Assembly (NCBI GenBank): GCA_036732755.1
Contig: DAINBU010000132.1
Location: 1-12,449 of the forward strand
Source: DASRRB01 sp036732755
GTDB lineage: Bacteria; Planctomycetota; B15-G4; SIAN01
DNA: 12,449 nt
Reading direction: 5' to 3'
The notes under the pieces are model-generated. The model was not told the origin of the DNA, did not search any database, and was given only the letters and a program-made list of their open reading frames with translations. Position 1 is the stretch's first letter. Every line of letters begins with the position of its first letter. The translations under genes and the position numbers were made by a program. This document shows positions 6,207-12,449 of this stretch, one piece after another.

Positions 6207-8365
6207 CGCGCGCGAGCGCGCCGCGGCGTCGGTTCGGGACGGTCCTCGCGACGCTGCTCGCCGCTCCGGCGGCGCGCGGCGCGCAGGACGTCCCGACCTG
6301 GGCGCGCGACGTCGCGCCGCTCGTCCACCGCGAGTGCGCGAGCTGCCATCGGCCCGGGGAGGCGGCCCCCTTCTCGCTCCTCGACGGGGAGGAGGCGGCG
6401 CGCCACGCACGTCAGATCGCGCGCGTCGTCGTGGCGCGCCGCATGCCGCTGTGGCTCCCCGATCCCTCCGATCCCCCGTTCATCGGAGCGCGCCATCTGT
6501 CCAGCGAGCAGATCGCGCTGCTCGCCCGCTGGGCCGAGGCGGGCGCGCCGCTCGGCGACGCCGCCGCGGCCCCGCCGCCGCCCGTCTTCGCGTCGGGCTG
6601 GCAGCTCGGGAAGCCCGACCTCGTGGTCGAGATGCCGCAGGAGTACGTCCTCGCGCCGGCCGGCGGCGAGACCTACCGCAACTTCGTGATCCCGGTCGCG
6701 GGCGCGACGTCGCGCTACGTCCACGCCGTCGAGATCCACCCCAAGAACCTCGCGGTCACGCACCACGGCGTGCTCAAGCGCGACCGCTCCGACTCGTCGC
6801 GCCGGATGGACGCGCTCGACGCCGCGGTCGGCTTCGACGAGATGGACGCCGGCCTCGCGGCGAGTCCCGACGGCCAGTTCCTCGGCTGGACGCCGGGCCG
6901 CACGCCGCGTCCGCTGTCGGAGGGGATGGCGTGGCGGCTCGCGCCGGGCGACGACCTCGTGCTGCAGCTCCATCTGCTCCCGTCGGGAAAAGAGGAGCGC
7001 GTCGGCGCGAGCATCGGCCTCTACTTCACCGACGAGCGGCCGACGAAGGTGCCCTGCCTGATCCACCTCGGCTCGCGCTCGATCGACATCCCGGCCGGCG
7101 CGCGCGACCACGAGGTACGCGACCAATACGTCCTGCCGGTCGCGGCCGAGCTCCACTCGCTCGTGCCGCACGCCCACTTCCTCGGCAAGAGCGTGGAGGT
7201 GTGGGCCGTCCTCCCCGACGGGAAACGGCGCACGCTGCTCACGATCCCGCGCTGGGACTTCTCGTGGCAGGACGAGTACCGCTTCGCGACGCCGATCGCG
7301 CTGCCGGCCGGGACGCTGCTCGCGTACCGGTTCACCTTCGACAACTCCGACGAGAACCCGCGCAACCCGCATCGGCCGGCGACGCGCGTGCGGTTCGGCG
7401 CGAGCTCGCTCGCCGAGATGTGCGACGTCTGGGTGCAGGTGCTGCCGGGCGGCGGCGACGACTTCCTCAAGCTGATGCGCGACGCGGCGGCGCACGAGTC
7501 GAACATGTACCGCCGCGGCTTCGAGGCCGACGTCGCCTGGAATGCGCGCGATCCCCAGGCGCGTCTCGGGCTCGGGCTCGTCCTGCTCGGGCAGGGCGAG
7601 CGGGAGCGCGCCGTCGCGGAGCTGCGCACGGCGGCGGCGCTCGCGCCGAAGGACGCGCCGATCCGCTTCCAGCTCGGGCGCGCGCTCGCGCCCGCCGACG
7701 CCGACGCCGCGCGCGCCCAGTTCGAGGCGGCGCTGCAGATCGAGCCCGACGAAGCGAACGCGCTCGCCGGGCTCGGCGCGCTCGACGAGGCCGCCGGCAA
7801 GGCCGAGGCGGCGCGCCAGCGCTACGAGCAGGCGGTCGCGGCGCGGCCGAGCACGTTCGCGGCGCAGGCGGGGCTCGGCCGGCTGCTGGCGGCCGCGGGC
7901 GAGTGGGACGCCGCGGCGGAGCACCTCGCCGTCGCGCTCGACGTCGACTCCACCTCGACGGCGCTGCGGCGGCTGCTGATCGACGTCGAGAAGCGGCGCG
8001 GGCGCTACGCGTCGGCGGTGGCGCACCTGAAGAAGCTGCTCTGGTTCGGGGTCGACCTCGAGGCGCAGCGCGACCTCGCCTGGCTGCTCGCGACGGCGCC
8101 CGAGGATTCGGTGCGCGACGGCAAGCAGGCGATCGAGCTCGCGCGCGCGCTGGCCGAGCGCGGGCCCGACGACCCGCGCGCGCTCGACGTGCTGGCGGCG
8201 GCGCAGGCGGAGGCGCGCCGCTTCAAGGCGGCGGTCGAGACGGCGGAGCGGGCCAAGGCGCGCGCCGAGGCGGCGGGCGACGCCGACCTCGCGCGCGCGA
8301 TCGAGGCGAGGCTCGCGCGCTACCGCGCGGGCGCGCCGTGGCGCGAAGCGGCGCCGGCGAAGTGA
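6203..8365 (+). CDS. Exported cytochrome c - PHM-like copper monooxygenase - TPR fusion protein
   Basis: A 720-residue protein starting at GTG 6203, inside the GTGA overlap. Residues 1-27 look like a signal peptide with an Arg-rich start and ARG-AQ cleavage region. Domain 1 (about 30-115) is a single c-type cytochrome: CASCH (45-49), with Met81 in RRMPLW as possible sixth ligand. Domain 2 (about 135-415) resembles copper type II ascorbate-dependent monooxygenases of the peptidylglycine alpha-hydroxylating (PHM) fold. All expected ligands appear in order: His187-His188 (VTHHGV), His257 (LQLH), His323-x-His325 (PHAHFLGK) and Met406 (EMCDVW). Domain 3 (about 440-700) holds seven TPR-like repeats of roughly 34 residues, with typical Gly/Ala/Pro spacing. 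The natural guess is a periplasmic copper oxygenase fed by its own haem and docked through TPRs; substrate is unknown. The frame stays open upstream through the previous gene, but signal peptide and coupling support this start. Confidence 0.9.
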   Translation: MTRASAPRRRFGTVLATLLAAPAARGAQDVPTWARDVAPLVHRECASCHRPGEAAPFSLLDGEEAARHARQIARVVVARRMPLWLPDPSDPPFIGARHLSSEQIALLARWAEAGAPLGDAAAAPPPPVFASGWQLGKPDLVVEMPQEYVLAPAGGETYRNFVIPVAGATSRYVHAVEIHPKNLAVTHHGVLKRDRSDSSRRMDALDAAVGFDEMDAGLAASPDGQFLGWTPGRTPRPLSEGMAWRLAPGDDLVLQLHLLPSGKEERVGASIGLYFTDERPTKVPCLIHLGSRSIDIPAGARDHEVRDQYVLPVAAELHSLVPHAHFLGKSVEVWAVLPDGKRRTLLTIPRWDFSWQDEYRFATPIALPAGTLLAYRFTFDNSDENPRNPHRPATRVRFGASSLAEMCDVWVQVLPGGGDDFLKLMRDAAAHESNMYRRGFEADVAWNARDPQARLGLGLVLLGQGERERAVAELRTAAALAPKDAPIRFQLGRALAPADADAARAQFEAALQIEPDEANALAGLGALDEAAGKAEAARQRYEQAVAARPSTFAAQAGLGRLLAAAGEWDAAAEHLAVALDVDSTSTALRRLLIDVEKRRGRYASAVAHLKKLLWFGVDLEAQRDLAWLLATAPEDSVRDGKQAIELARALAERGPDDPRALDVLAAAQAEARRFKAAVETAERAKARAEAAGDADLARAIEARLARYRAGAPWREAAPAK

Positions 8366-9282
8366 ACGACGAGCCGACGCTCGTCGTCGCGGCGACGCGC
8401 GCGCTGCGTCTCACGGTCGCGCCCGAGATCGGCGCGAGCGTGGTCGCGCTCGAGGCGTGCGCCGGCGGGTCGTGGCGGCCCGTGCTGCGGCCGACGCCGC
8501 CCGACGCGATCGAGCAGCGCAACCCCTCGCTCTGCGCGATGTTCCTGCTCGCCCCCTGGTCGAACCGGATCGCCGGCGCGCGCTTCGGGTGGCGTGGCCG
8601 GGAGATCGTGCTGCGCGCGAACACGCCCGAGGGCCACGCGATCCACGGCGACGTGCGGCGGCGCGCGTGGCGGCTCGACGCGGACGACGACGCCTCGATC
8701 GAGTGCCGCTTCGCGTCGCGCGACTTCGCCGACTTCAACTTCCCCTTCCCGCTCGAGGCGGCGGTCCGCTACGAGCTCGCCGGCGCGCGCTTCACGGCGC
8801 GCCTCACCGTGCGCAACGCCGGGACGGAGGCGATGCCGTGCGGGCTGGGCTTCCACCCCTACTTCCCGCGGTCGGGGGCGGGCGCGCCCGACGACGCGCG
8901 GCTGTGGCTGGCGGCGCGTTCGGTCTATCCGCCGCTGCCGTCGGGGCCGACGCAGCCGACGCCTCCCGAGCTCCTCTTCGAGAGAGAGCGCGCGCTCGCC
9001 GCGTGCGCCGCCGACCACTGCCTGCGCGACTGGGACGGCCGCGCGCGGCTCGTCGATCCGGCGCACGGTCTTGCGAGCGAGCTCGCCGCCGGCCCGACGC
9101 TCGACCACGTGATCCTCTTCACGCCGCCGGGAAAGCCGTTCTATGCGGTCGAGCCCGTCTCGATCTGCAACCACGGCTTCGCGCTGCACGCGCGCGGGCA
9201 GGCGGGCACCGGCACGCGCGAGCTCGCGCCCGGCGCCGAGCTCGTCGGCGAGTTCACGCTCGACGTGGCGGCCGCGGGCTGA
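8362..9282 (+). CDS. Aldose 1-epimerase (galactose mutarotase family)
   Basis: A 306-residue protein starting at the GTG of a second GTGA overlap (8362-8365), the last gene of the operon. The family interconverts alpha and beta anomers of aldoses on a beta-sandwich fold. Family features seen: APWSNRIAGARF (residues 64-75), His95 in AIHGD (93-97), the catalytic acid His165 in GFHPYF (163-168), and the probable catalytic base Glu264 in AVEPVS (262-267). Length fits the family. No signal peptide is visible, so it is probably cytoplasmic, unlike the exported protein coded just upstream. This makes coupling to that gene unexpected. The true substrate could be galactose, glucose or another hexose, or a sugar phosphate as in the YeaD branch; the sequence does not settle it. 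It is followed by a long inverted repeat at 9290. Confidence 0.9.
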   Translation: MNDEPTLVVAATRALRLTVAPEIGASVVALEACAGGSWRPVLRPTPPDAIEQRNPSLCAMFLLAPWSNRIAGARFGWRGREIVLRANTPEGHAIHGDVRRRAWRLDADDDASIECRFASRDFADFNFPFPLEAAVRYELAGARFTARLTVRNAGTEAMPCGLGFHPYFPRSGAGAPDDARLWLAARSVYPPLPSGPTQPTPPELLFERERALAACAADHCLRDWDGRARLVDPAHGLASELAAGPTLDHVILFTPPGKPFYAVEPVSICNHGFALHARGQAGTGTRELAPGAELVGEFTLDVAAAG

Positions 9283-9289
9283 AAAGTCC

Positions 9290-9370
9290 GCGACCGGCGC
9301 ATCGCCTGCCGCGCCAGGCGAAACCCGAAGGGACCGCCCCCACGGGTTTCCGGGGCGACGCGCCGGTCGC
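9290..9370. terminator. Large branched inverted repeat between convergent genes, likely terminator or structured RNA
   Basis: Outer arms gcgaccggcgc (9290-9300) and gcgccggtcgc (9360-9370) are perfectly complementary over 11 bp. After one mismatch, tcgcc (9302-9306) pairs with ggcga (9354-9358). Inside, gaaacccg (9320-9327) pairs with cgggtttc (9343-9350) over a 15-base loop, and gcctg (9304-9308) can alternatively pair with caggc (9315-9319). It starts 7 bases after the epimerase stop and ends 70 bases beyond the stop of the opposing DUF2911 gene. Leftward exit contains tttt; rightward exit contains ttgttctct. Bidirectional termination is the simplest role. Confidence 0.6.
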
Positions 9371-9440
9371 GAGACCTTGTTCTCTCGATGCGGAGACGGG
9401 ACGCCCGACCTGGGCAGAGGGCGCCCGCCTCGACGCGGAT

Positions 9441-10031
9441 TCACACTTTGGGCTTCACTGCCGCGGTGAGACGGTGCTTGCCGAACCGGATCTCGAGTGT
9501 CTGGAGCTTCGGGTCCTTGGCGTCGCCGACGAACTTGATCGAGAGCGTGTCGGCCGCCTCCTTGGACTCCTCGTACTTCATCGGGGCGAGCAGGCCGCCC
9601 TTCGTGCCGTTCGAGCTGTAGGCGTCGACCTTGCCCTTGCGGAGCGGCTCGGGGTCGAGCAGCACGAGGCTCCACTGGTTCTTGTCGGAGCACTCGAGCG
9701 CGAGGAAGTACTGGCCGACCTTCACTTCCATGTCGCCGATCGTGAGGCCGTTCCACGTATCGAGCGTCGTCCAGTAGTTGTTGCCGAGCCGCACGCGGCC
9801 CTTCAGCATCTTGTCGAAGTCGGGCTTCCAGGCCGGCTTGCCGTACTCGATCGAGTACTCCGCCGCGATGCCGTGGTCGCCGAAGTAGACGACGCGCGCC
9901 AAGCCGCGCGGCTCGTCCTGGATGTAGGGCTTGCCTTTCTCCTGTGCGTTGAAGTGCACCGGACGGGAGGCGGAGGCGATCGACGCTCCGAGCGCGAGGC
10001 TGCCGAGCGCGATCCAGAGGGTCGGCTTCAC
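9441..10031 (-). CDS. Secreted DUF2911-family protein
   Basis: A 196-residue protein starting at GTG 10031-10029, with AGGAG (complement of 10041-10045) 9 bases upstream. Residues 1-21 are a signal peptide: Lys2, hydrophobic core LWIALGSLALGASI, then an ASA-type cleavage site. The mature part reads as DUF2911-like: EYGKPAWK (62-69), a central LGNNYWTTLDTWNGLTIG segment (82-99), VKVGQYFLALECSDKNQWSL (103-122), and a C-terminal beta-rich LEIRFGKHRLTAAV. DUF2911 proteins are exported beta-rich proteins found in several environmental phyla; no biochemical role is established that I know of. One Cys remains in the mature part. It converges on the aldose epimerase gene and follows the glutamine synthetase gene on the same strand. 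A strong hairpin at 10218-10249 separates it from the latter, so it is probably transcribed alone. Confidence 0.82.
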   Translation of the reverse strand: MKPTLWIALGSLALGASIASASRPVHFNAQEKGKPYIQDEPRGLARVVYFGDHGIAAEYSIEYGKPAWKPDFDKMLKGRVRLGNNYWTTLDTWNGLTIGDMEVKVGQYFLALECSDKNQWSLVLLDPEPLRKGKVDAYSSNGTKGGLLAPMKYEESKEAADTLSIKFVGDAKDPKLQTLEIRFGKHRLTAAVKPKV

Positions 10032-10040
10032 GGGACAAGA

Positions 10041-10045
10041 CTCCT
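10041..10045 (-). promoter_or_regulatory. Ribosome-binding site supporting the GTG start of the DUF2911 gene
   Basis: The minus strand reads AGGAG here, 9 bases before GTG at 10031. No nearby in-frame ATG competes, so this site decides the start. Confidence 0.75.
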
Positions 10046-10217
10046 GGCGTCACCGCGGTGGGGGGCGATCCGCGGCATCGGGCAATGGCGGTGTGAGCCA
10101 ACTTCGTGCCGTCGATGACTGTCGCATGACGCGACGGCGCGTCGTGCGCTGCCGCTCGCGCCCCCGCGGCGACCCGCCGCGTCATCGATCGGCGACACGA
10201 ACGGACCCCAAACGGAA

Positions 10218-10249
10218 GCGGCGGGACCGGTGTGTCCCGGTCCCGCCGC
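10218..10249 (-). terminator. Intrinsic terminator of the glutamine synthetase gene
   Basis: Arms gcggcgggaccgg (10218-10230) and ccggtcccgccgc (10237-10249) form a perfect 13-bp stem with a 6-base loop. It lies 37 bases beyond the glutamine synthetase stop. On the minus strand the stem is followed by ttccgttt, a modest T-tract. It is the strongest simple hairpin I found here. The rest of 10032-10286 holds only short GC palindromes and no clear promoter. Confidence 0.78.
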
Positions 10250-10286
10250 AGGAGTCACATGCGCGCCGTCACGCGCGCGGGTCGGC

Positions 10287-11729
10287 TCAGAACATGTTCC
10301 ACAGGAACTGGTTCGTCACTTCGTGGTGGAACTGCACCTCGCCCGCCTTGATGAAGGAGCCGAGCGCCTTGGGGGAGCGCTCCGCGGCGGTGCTCTTGAG
10401 CTCGGCGAACTTCTCGTGCACGCGCTCGCCGAGGAGGTCCATCGCCCACTTGCTCCCCTTGAAGAGCCGGATCGCGTCGAAGATGTTGTCGGGGAGGAAG
10501 CGCGTGCGCGAGCGCTTCGCCTCGTCCTTGTTGTCGCCCACCGGCCCCTCGATGCCGGTCCGGAGCAGCGCGAAGAGCGTCATGTAGATGTTGGTGTCGG
10601 GGCCGACCGAGCGCACCTCGATGCGGGCGCTGCGCTCGTTGCCGAGCGGGATGCGGATCATCGACCCGCGGTCGATCGCGCTCACCTTGATCTGGTTGGG
10701 GGCCTCGAAGTGCGGGTCGAGGCGCCGATAGGAATTGACGCTCGGGTTCAGGACCAGGCAGAGGTCGCTCGCGCTGCTCAGGATGCGCTCGACGAACTCC
10801 CACGCCACCTTGCTCACCCCGTCCTGGCCGCCCTTCTCGTAGAAGAGGTTCACCCCCTTGCGGCCGAGCGAGAGGTTGGTGTGCGCGCCGCTGCCGTTGA
10901 TGCCGGTGACGGGCTTGGGGAGGAAGCTCGCCGTCATGTCCATGCGGTGGGCGATCTGGCGGCACAGCAGCTTGTAGATCTGGAACTGGTCGGAGGCGAC
11001 CACCGCCTCGGCGTAGGAGAAGTTCATCTCGAACTGCGACGGCGCGACCTCGGGGTGGTCCTTCTCGTTGGCGAAGCCCATGGCGCGCTGCGCCTCGGCG
11101 GAGGCGTCGATGAAGTTGCGCAGCGGGTCGGTCGGGAGCGAGTGGTAGTAGCCGCCGGTCGAGACGTACTCGAACTTGCCCGTGTCGTGGTAGTGGCGCT
11201 CGGCGTCGCGCCCCTTGAAGAGGAAGCCCTCGATCTCGTTGGCCGCGAAGGCGACCGTGCCGTCTTTCTTGAAGAGCCCGTCGAGGAACTTCTTCAGCTG
11301 CCCGCGCATGTCGGCGTGGTAGGGCGTGCCGTCGCGCTCGAGGACGTCGCCGAAGACGAGGACCTTGCCCGCCCCGAAGACGTCGCTCGGCAGCCAGTAG
11401 AAGGAGGACCAGTCGATGCCGAGGCGCAGGTCGGACTCGGCCTGCTGCGAGAAGCCGCGGATCGAGCTGCCGTCGAAGGTGAGGTTCTCGAGCGACTTCA
11501 GCAGGAACTTCTTGTCGTAGTCGAGCATGTGCAGGCGGCCTTCGAGGTCCGTGAAGCAGACCGTGACCGCCTTGATGCGCTTCTCCGACTGGAGGTACTT
11601 CACGCGCTCGGCCTGCAGGATCTCGGGCTCGACGCGGTCGAGCCGCTGCTGCTTCGAGGCGAGGTTCAACTCCTCGAGCTTGTCGTAGGGGATCTCGAGG
11701 AAGTCACGCAGGCCGCTCACGATCTCCAT
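10287..11729 (-). CDS. glnA: Glutamine synthetase, type I-like, without recognisable adenylylation motif
   Basis: A 480-residue enzyme that makes glutamine from glutamate, ammonia and ATP; cytoplasmic, dodecameric in the GSI class. ATG 11729-11727 has GGAG (complement of 11738-11741) 8 bases upstream. After an extra N-terminal stretch of about 40 residues comes the beta-grasp part (CFTDLEGRLHML, 58-69) and LTFDGSSIRGFS (83-94). Active-site motifs: NEIEGFLF (164-171) and EVAPSQFEMNF (227-237), whose Glu residues bind metal; NGSGAH (278-283) with the catalytic-loop His; NPSVNSYRRL (328-337); and RIPLGNERSARIEVR (359-373). Where adenylylated enzymes carry NLYDLPP, here about residues 400-415 read DEAKRSRTRFLPDN, with no Tyr, so GlnE-type control seems unlikely. 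GSGAH in place of the usual GSGMH marks a divergent subgroup. It sits downstream of an AT-rich island and a FIST gene on the same strand. Confidence 0.94.
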   Translation of the reverse strand: MEIVSGLRDFLEIPYDKLEELNLASKQQRLDRVEPEILQAERVKYLQSEKRIKAVTVCFTDLEGRLHMLDYDKKFLLKSLENLTFDGSSIRGFSQQAESDLRLGIDWSSFYWLPSDVFGAGKVLVFGDVLERDGTPYHADMRGQLKKFLDGLFKKDGTVAFAANEIEGFLFKGRDAERHYHDTGKFEYVSTGGYYHSLPTDPLRNFIDASAEAQRAMGFANEKDHPEVAPSQFEMNFSYAEAVVASDQFQIYKLLCRQIAHRMDMTASFLPKPVTGINGSGAHTNLSLGRKGVNLFYEKGGQDGVSKVAWEFVERILSSASDLCLVLNPSVNSYRRLDPHFEAPNQIKVSAIDRGSMIRIPLGNERSARIEVRSVGPDTNIYMTLFALLRTGIEGPVGDNKDEAKRSRTRFLPDNIFDAIRLFKGSKWAMDLLGERVHEKFAELKSTAAERSPKALGSFIKAGEVQFHHEVTNQFLWNMF

Positions 11730-11769
11730 GGACGGGTCTCCGCCGGGGAAGGATGGGTCGGGTCGGGGG

Positions 11770-11798
11770 GCGCTGGACTGGGAGTCGGTCGCCAGCGC
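11770..11798 (-). promoter_or_regulatory. Hairpin in the 5' leader of glutamine synthetase
   Basis: Arms gcgctgg (11770-11776) and ccagcgc (11792-11798) are perfect complements around 15 bases, inside which gact and agtc can pair. It lies 28 bases upstream of the ribosome-binding site. It may influence translation or attenuate transcription, or may be incidental. Confidence 0.35.
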
Positions 11799-11800
11799 TT

Positions 11801-11910
11801 AATCCTGAAGTAGTTAGTCTTCAGAACCAGGGGCGTAAAGCAATTAGCACGCTTCTTAGAGTCCGAACCCGTGCACGAAGTGTTGACAACAAATGTGCTG
11901 ATTACGATCT
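11801..11910. promoter_or_regulatory. AT-rich island upstream of glutamine synthetase, probable control region
   Basis: Counting bases gives 50 G+C of 110 (45%), in a window otherwise about 70% or higher. It contains a perfect 6-bp inverted repeat, ctgaag (11805-11810) with cttcag (11819-11824), and a wider 9-of-11 one, gcaattagcac (11840-11850) with gtgctgattac (11895-11905). A perfect TTGACA on the plus strand (11883-11888) has its best -10 match, TACGAT (11903-11908), at only 14 bases. On the minus strand, toward the gene, I could not fix a convincing promoter. Location and composition suggest regulatory DNA; no specific regulator is recognised. Confidence 0.45.
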
Positions 11911-11924
11911 ATCCCGGGCCCGAT

Positions 11925-11956
11925 CCGGCAGTGCCGGGGCGCCCCTCGGGAGCGCC
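11925..11956 (-). terminator. Tandem GC hairpins after the FIST gene, possible terminator
   Basis: ggcgc (11938-11942) pairs with gcgcc (11952-11956), extendable by ccc/ggg with a bulged a; next to it ccggc (11925-11929) pairs with gccgg (11933-11937). They begin 27 bases past the FIST stop. No T-tract follows, so intrinsic termination is uncertain. Confidence 0.33.
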
Positions 11957-11983
11957 GCGATCACGGACGACCTGCCGTGAGGA

Positions 11984-12449
11984 TCACGCCTCGGCGAGCG
12001 TCGTCAGCTGCATCGTCGCGTGCTGCAGATGGAGCGATCCGCTTTCGCCGTCGGGCCGGTCCGCGCCGGCCCACGGGGCGATCGCCCCATAGGAGTAGAA
12101 GCCGATCTGCTGCGTCCCGTGCGGCAGCGCGGCGAGCAGCGCCGCGACTTCGTCCTGCGCCGCGTCGGGGAGGGCGTGGCGGCGACCGACGCCGCTGATC
12201 GCGACGGCGAGCATGTCGCCGGCGCGCGACTCGTCGCCCGTGCAGTCGCGCGGGACCTTCAGCGGCTCGACCGTTTCGACGCGCACCGCGTCGCCGTAGA
12301 GGCCGACCGCGCAGACACCGTGCGCGCGCGGCTGCCGGTCGACGAGGACCCAGGTGCGGTGGAAGCGGTCGCCGTCGCCCGCGAGCCCGCCCGACACCAC
12401 GACCGTCTCGGGCAGCGCGTCGACCAGCCCGCTCACCAGCGCCTCGCCG
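11984..12449 (-). CDS. FIST-domain protein, partial (start beyond window), with apparent internal deletion
   Basis: At least 154 residues, read from the window edge to TGA at 11986-11984; the frame remains open at 12449, so a GTG at 12436 need not be the start. FIST proteins are sensory modules thought to bind small ligands such as amino acids, alone or fused to signalling domains. Counting from that GTG, residues 9-52 match the end of the N-terminal FIST domain: PETVVVSGGLAGDGDRF, RTWVLVD and AVGLYGD. Residues 74-150 match the end of the C-terminal domain: AVAISGVGRR (77-86), IGFYSYGAIAP (111-121), and a terminal LQHATMQLTTL, equal to the usual HNQTMT motif. In ordinary members well over 100 residues separate these blocks; here about 20 do (12218-12283). 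The frame is intact. Either a compact variant, an in-frame deletion, or an assembly collapse. It precedes glutamine synthetase by 254 bases on the same strand. Confidence 0.8.
   Translation of the reverse strand, partial: GEALVSGLVDALPETVVVSGGLAGDGDRFHRTWVLVDRQPRAHGVCAVGLYGDAVRVETVEPLKVPRDCTGDESRAGDMLAVAISGVGRRHALPDAAQDEVAALLAALPHGTQQIGFYSYGAIAPWAGADRPDGESGSLHLQHATMQLTTLAEA

Noticed and set aside
6212..6260. Tat signal (RRRF) on the cytochrome-PHM-TPR protein
   Set aside because: Only a loose match; c-type haem is attached after Sec export, so a Sec signal peptide is more likely.
6334..8361. N-terminal extension of the aldose epimerase frame
   Set aside because: Arg-rich shadow of the TPR protein; family length is met from the GTG at 8362.
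11855..11880. tRNA T-arm-like sequence (minus strand gggttcggactc)
   Set aside because: No complementary stem around the loop, no acceptor or anticodon arms, no CCA end.
11883..11908. Sigma70 promoter on the plus strand (TTGACA ... TACGAT)
   Set aside because: A perfect -35 but a 14-base spacer, and it would fire into the 3' end of an opposing gene; recorded only as part of the AT-rich island.
1..12449. CRISPR arrays, insertion sequences, phage genes, attachment sites or defence systems
   Set aside because: No regularly spaced direct repeats, transposase-like or phage-like proteins, or target-site duplications were seen on either strand.

Overview
The window is a 12.4 kb piece of a very GC-rich bacterial chromosome (mostly about 70% GC or more by eye), probably a metagenome-assembled contig because it carries a 10-N scaffold gap. 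Phylum cannot be fixed from the sequence alone. The mix of a c-type cytochrome/copper-monooxygenase/TPR protein, a secreted DUF2911 protein, an S41-like hydrolase and many exported proteins resembles gene content of Planctomycetota, Acidobacteriota or deltaproteobacterial-type lineages; this is inference. No phage, IS, CRISPR, tRNA or rRNA signal was seen.

Layout, left to right. 1-1725 (+): C-terminal two-thirds of the DEAH helicase HrpB, interrupted by the N gap; a 7-base overlap of the gap's flanks shows how to close it in frame. 1740-1795: nested inverted repeat, likely a shared terminator. 1806-2030 (-): small secreted Gly/Thr/Arg-rich protein. 2296-3600 (+): exported S41-family hydrolase. 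3620-4054 (-) OsmC-family protein and 4116-5459 (-) RarA/MgsA AAA+ ATPase form a probable rarA-osmC unit. 5622-9282 (+): three genes joined by two GTGA stop/start overlaps: an uncharacterised membrane protein, a 720-residue cytochrome c-PHM-like-TPR protein, and an aldose 1-epimerase. 9290-9370: large branched inverted repeat between convergent genes. 9441-10031 (-): secreted DUF2911 protein. 10218-10249: strong terminator hairpin. 10287-11729 (-): type I-like glutamine synthetase without a recognisable adenylylation motif. 11801-11910: AT-rich island (45% GC by count) with inverted repeats, probably its control region. 11984-12449 (-): FIST-domain sensory protein, cut by the window edge and apparently lacking its middle.

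Most genes are housekeeping or stress related (RNA helicase, RarA at stalled forks, OsmC peroxide reduction, glutamine synthesis). The least described part is the 5622-9282 operon: a predicted exported haem/copper redox enzyme translationally coupled to a membrane protein and a sugar mutarotase. The second curiosity is the compact FIST protein upstream of glutamine synthetase. I see no clear defence, secretion or biosynthetic system.
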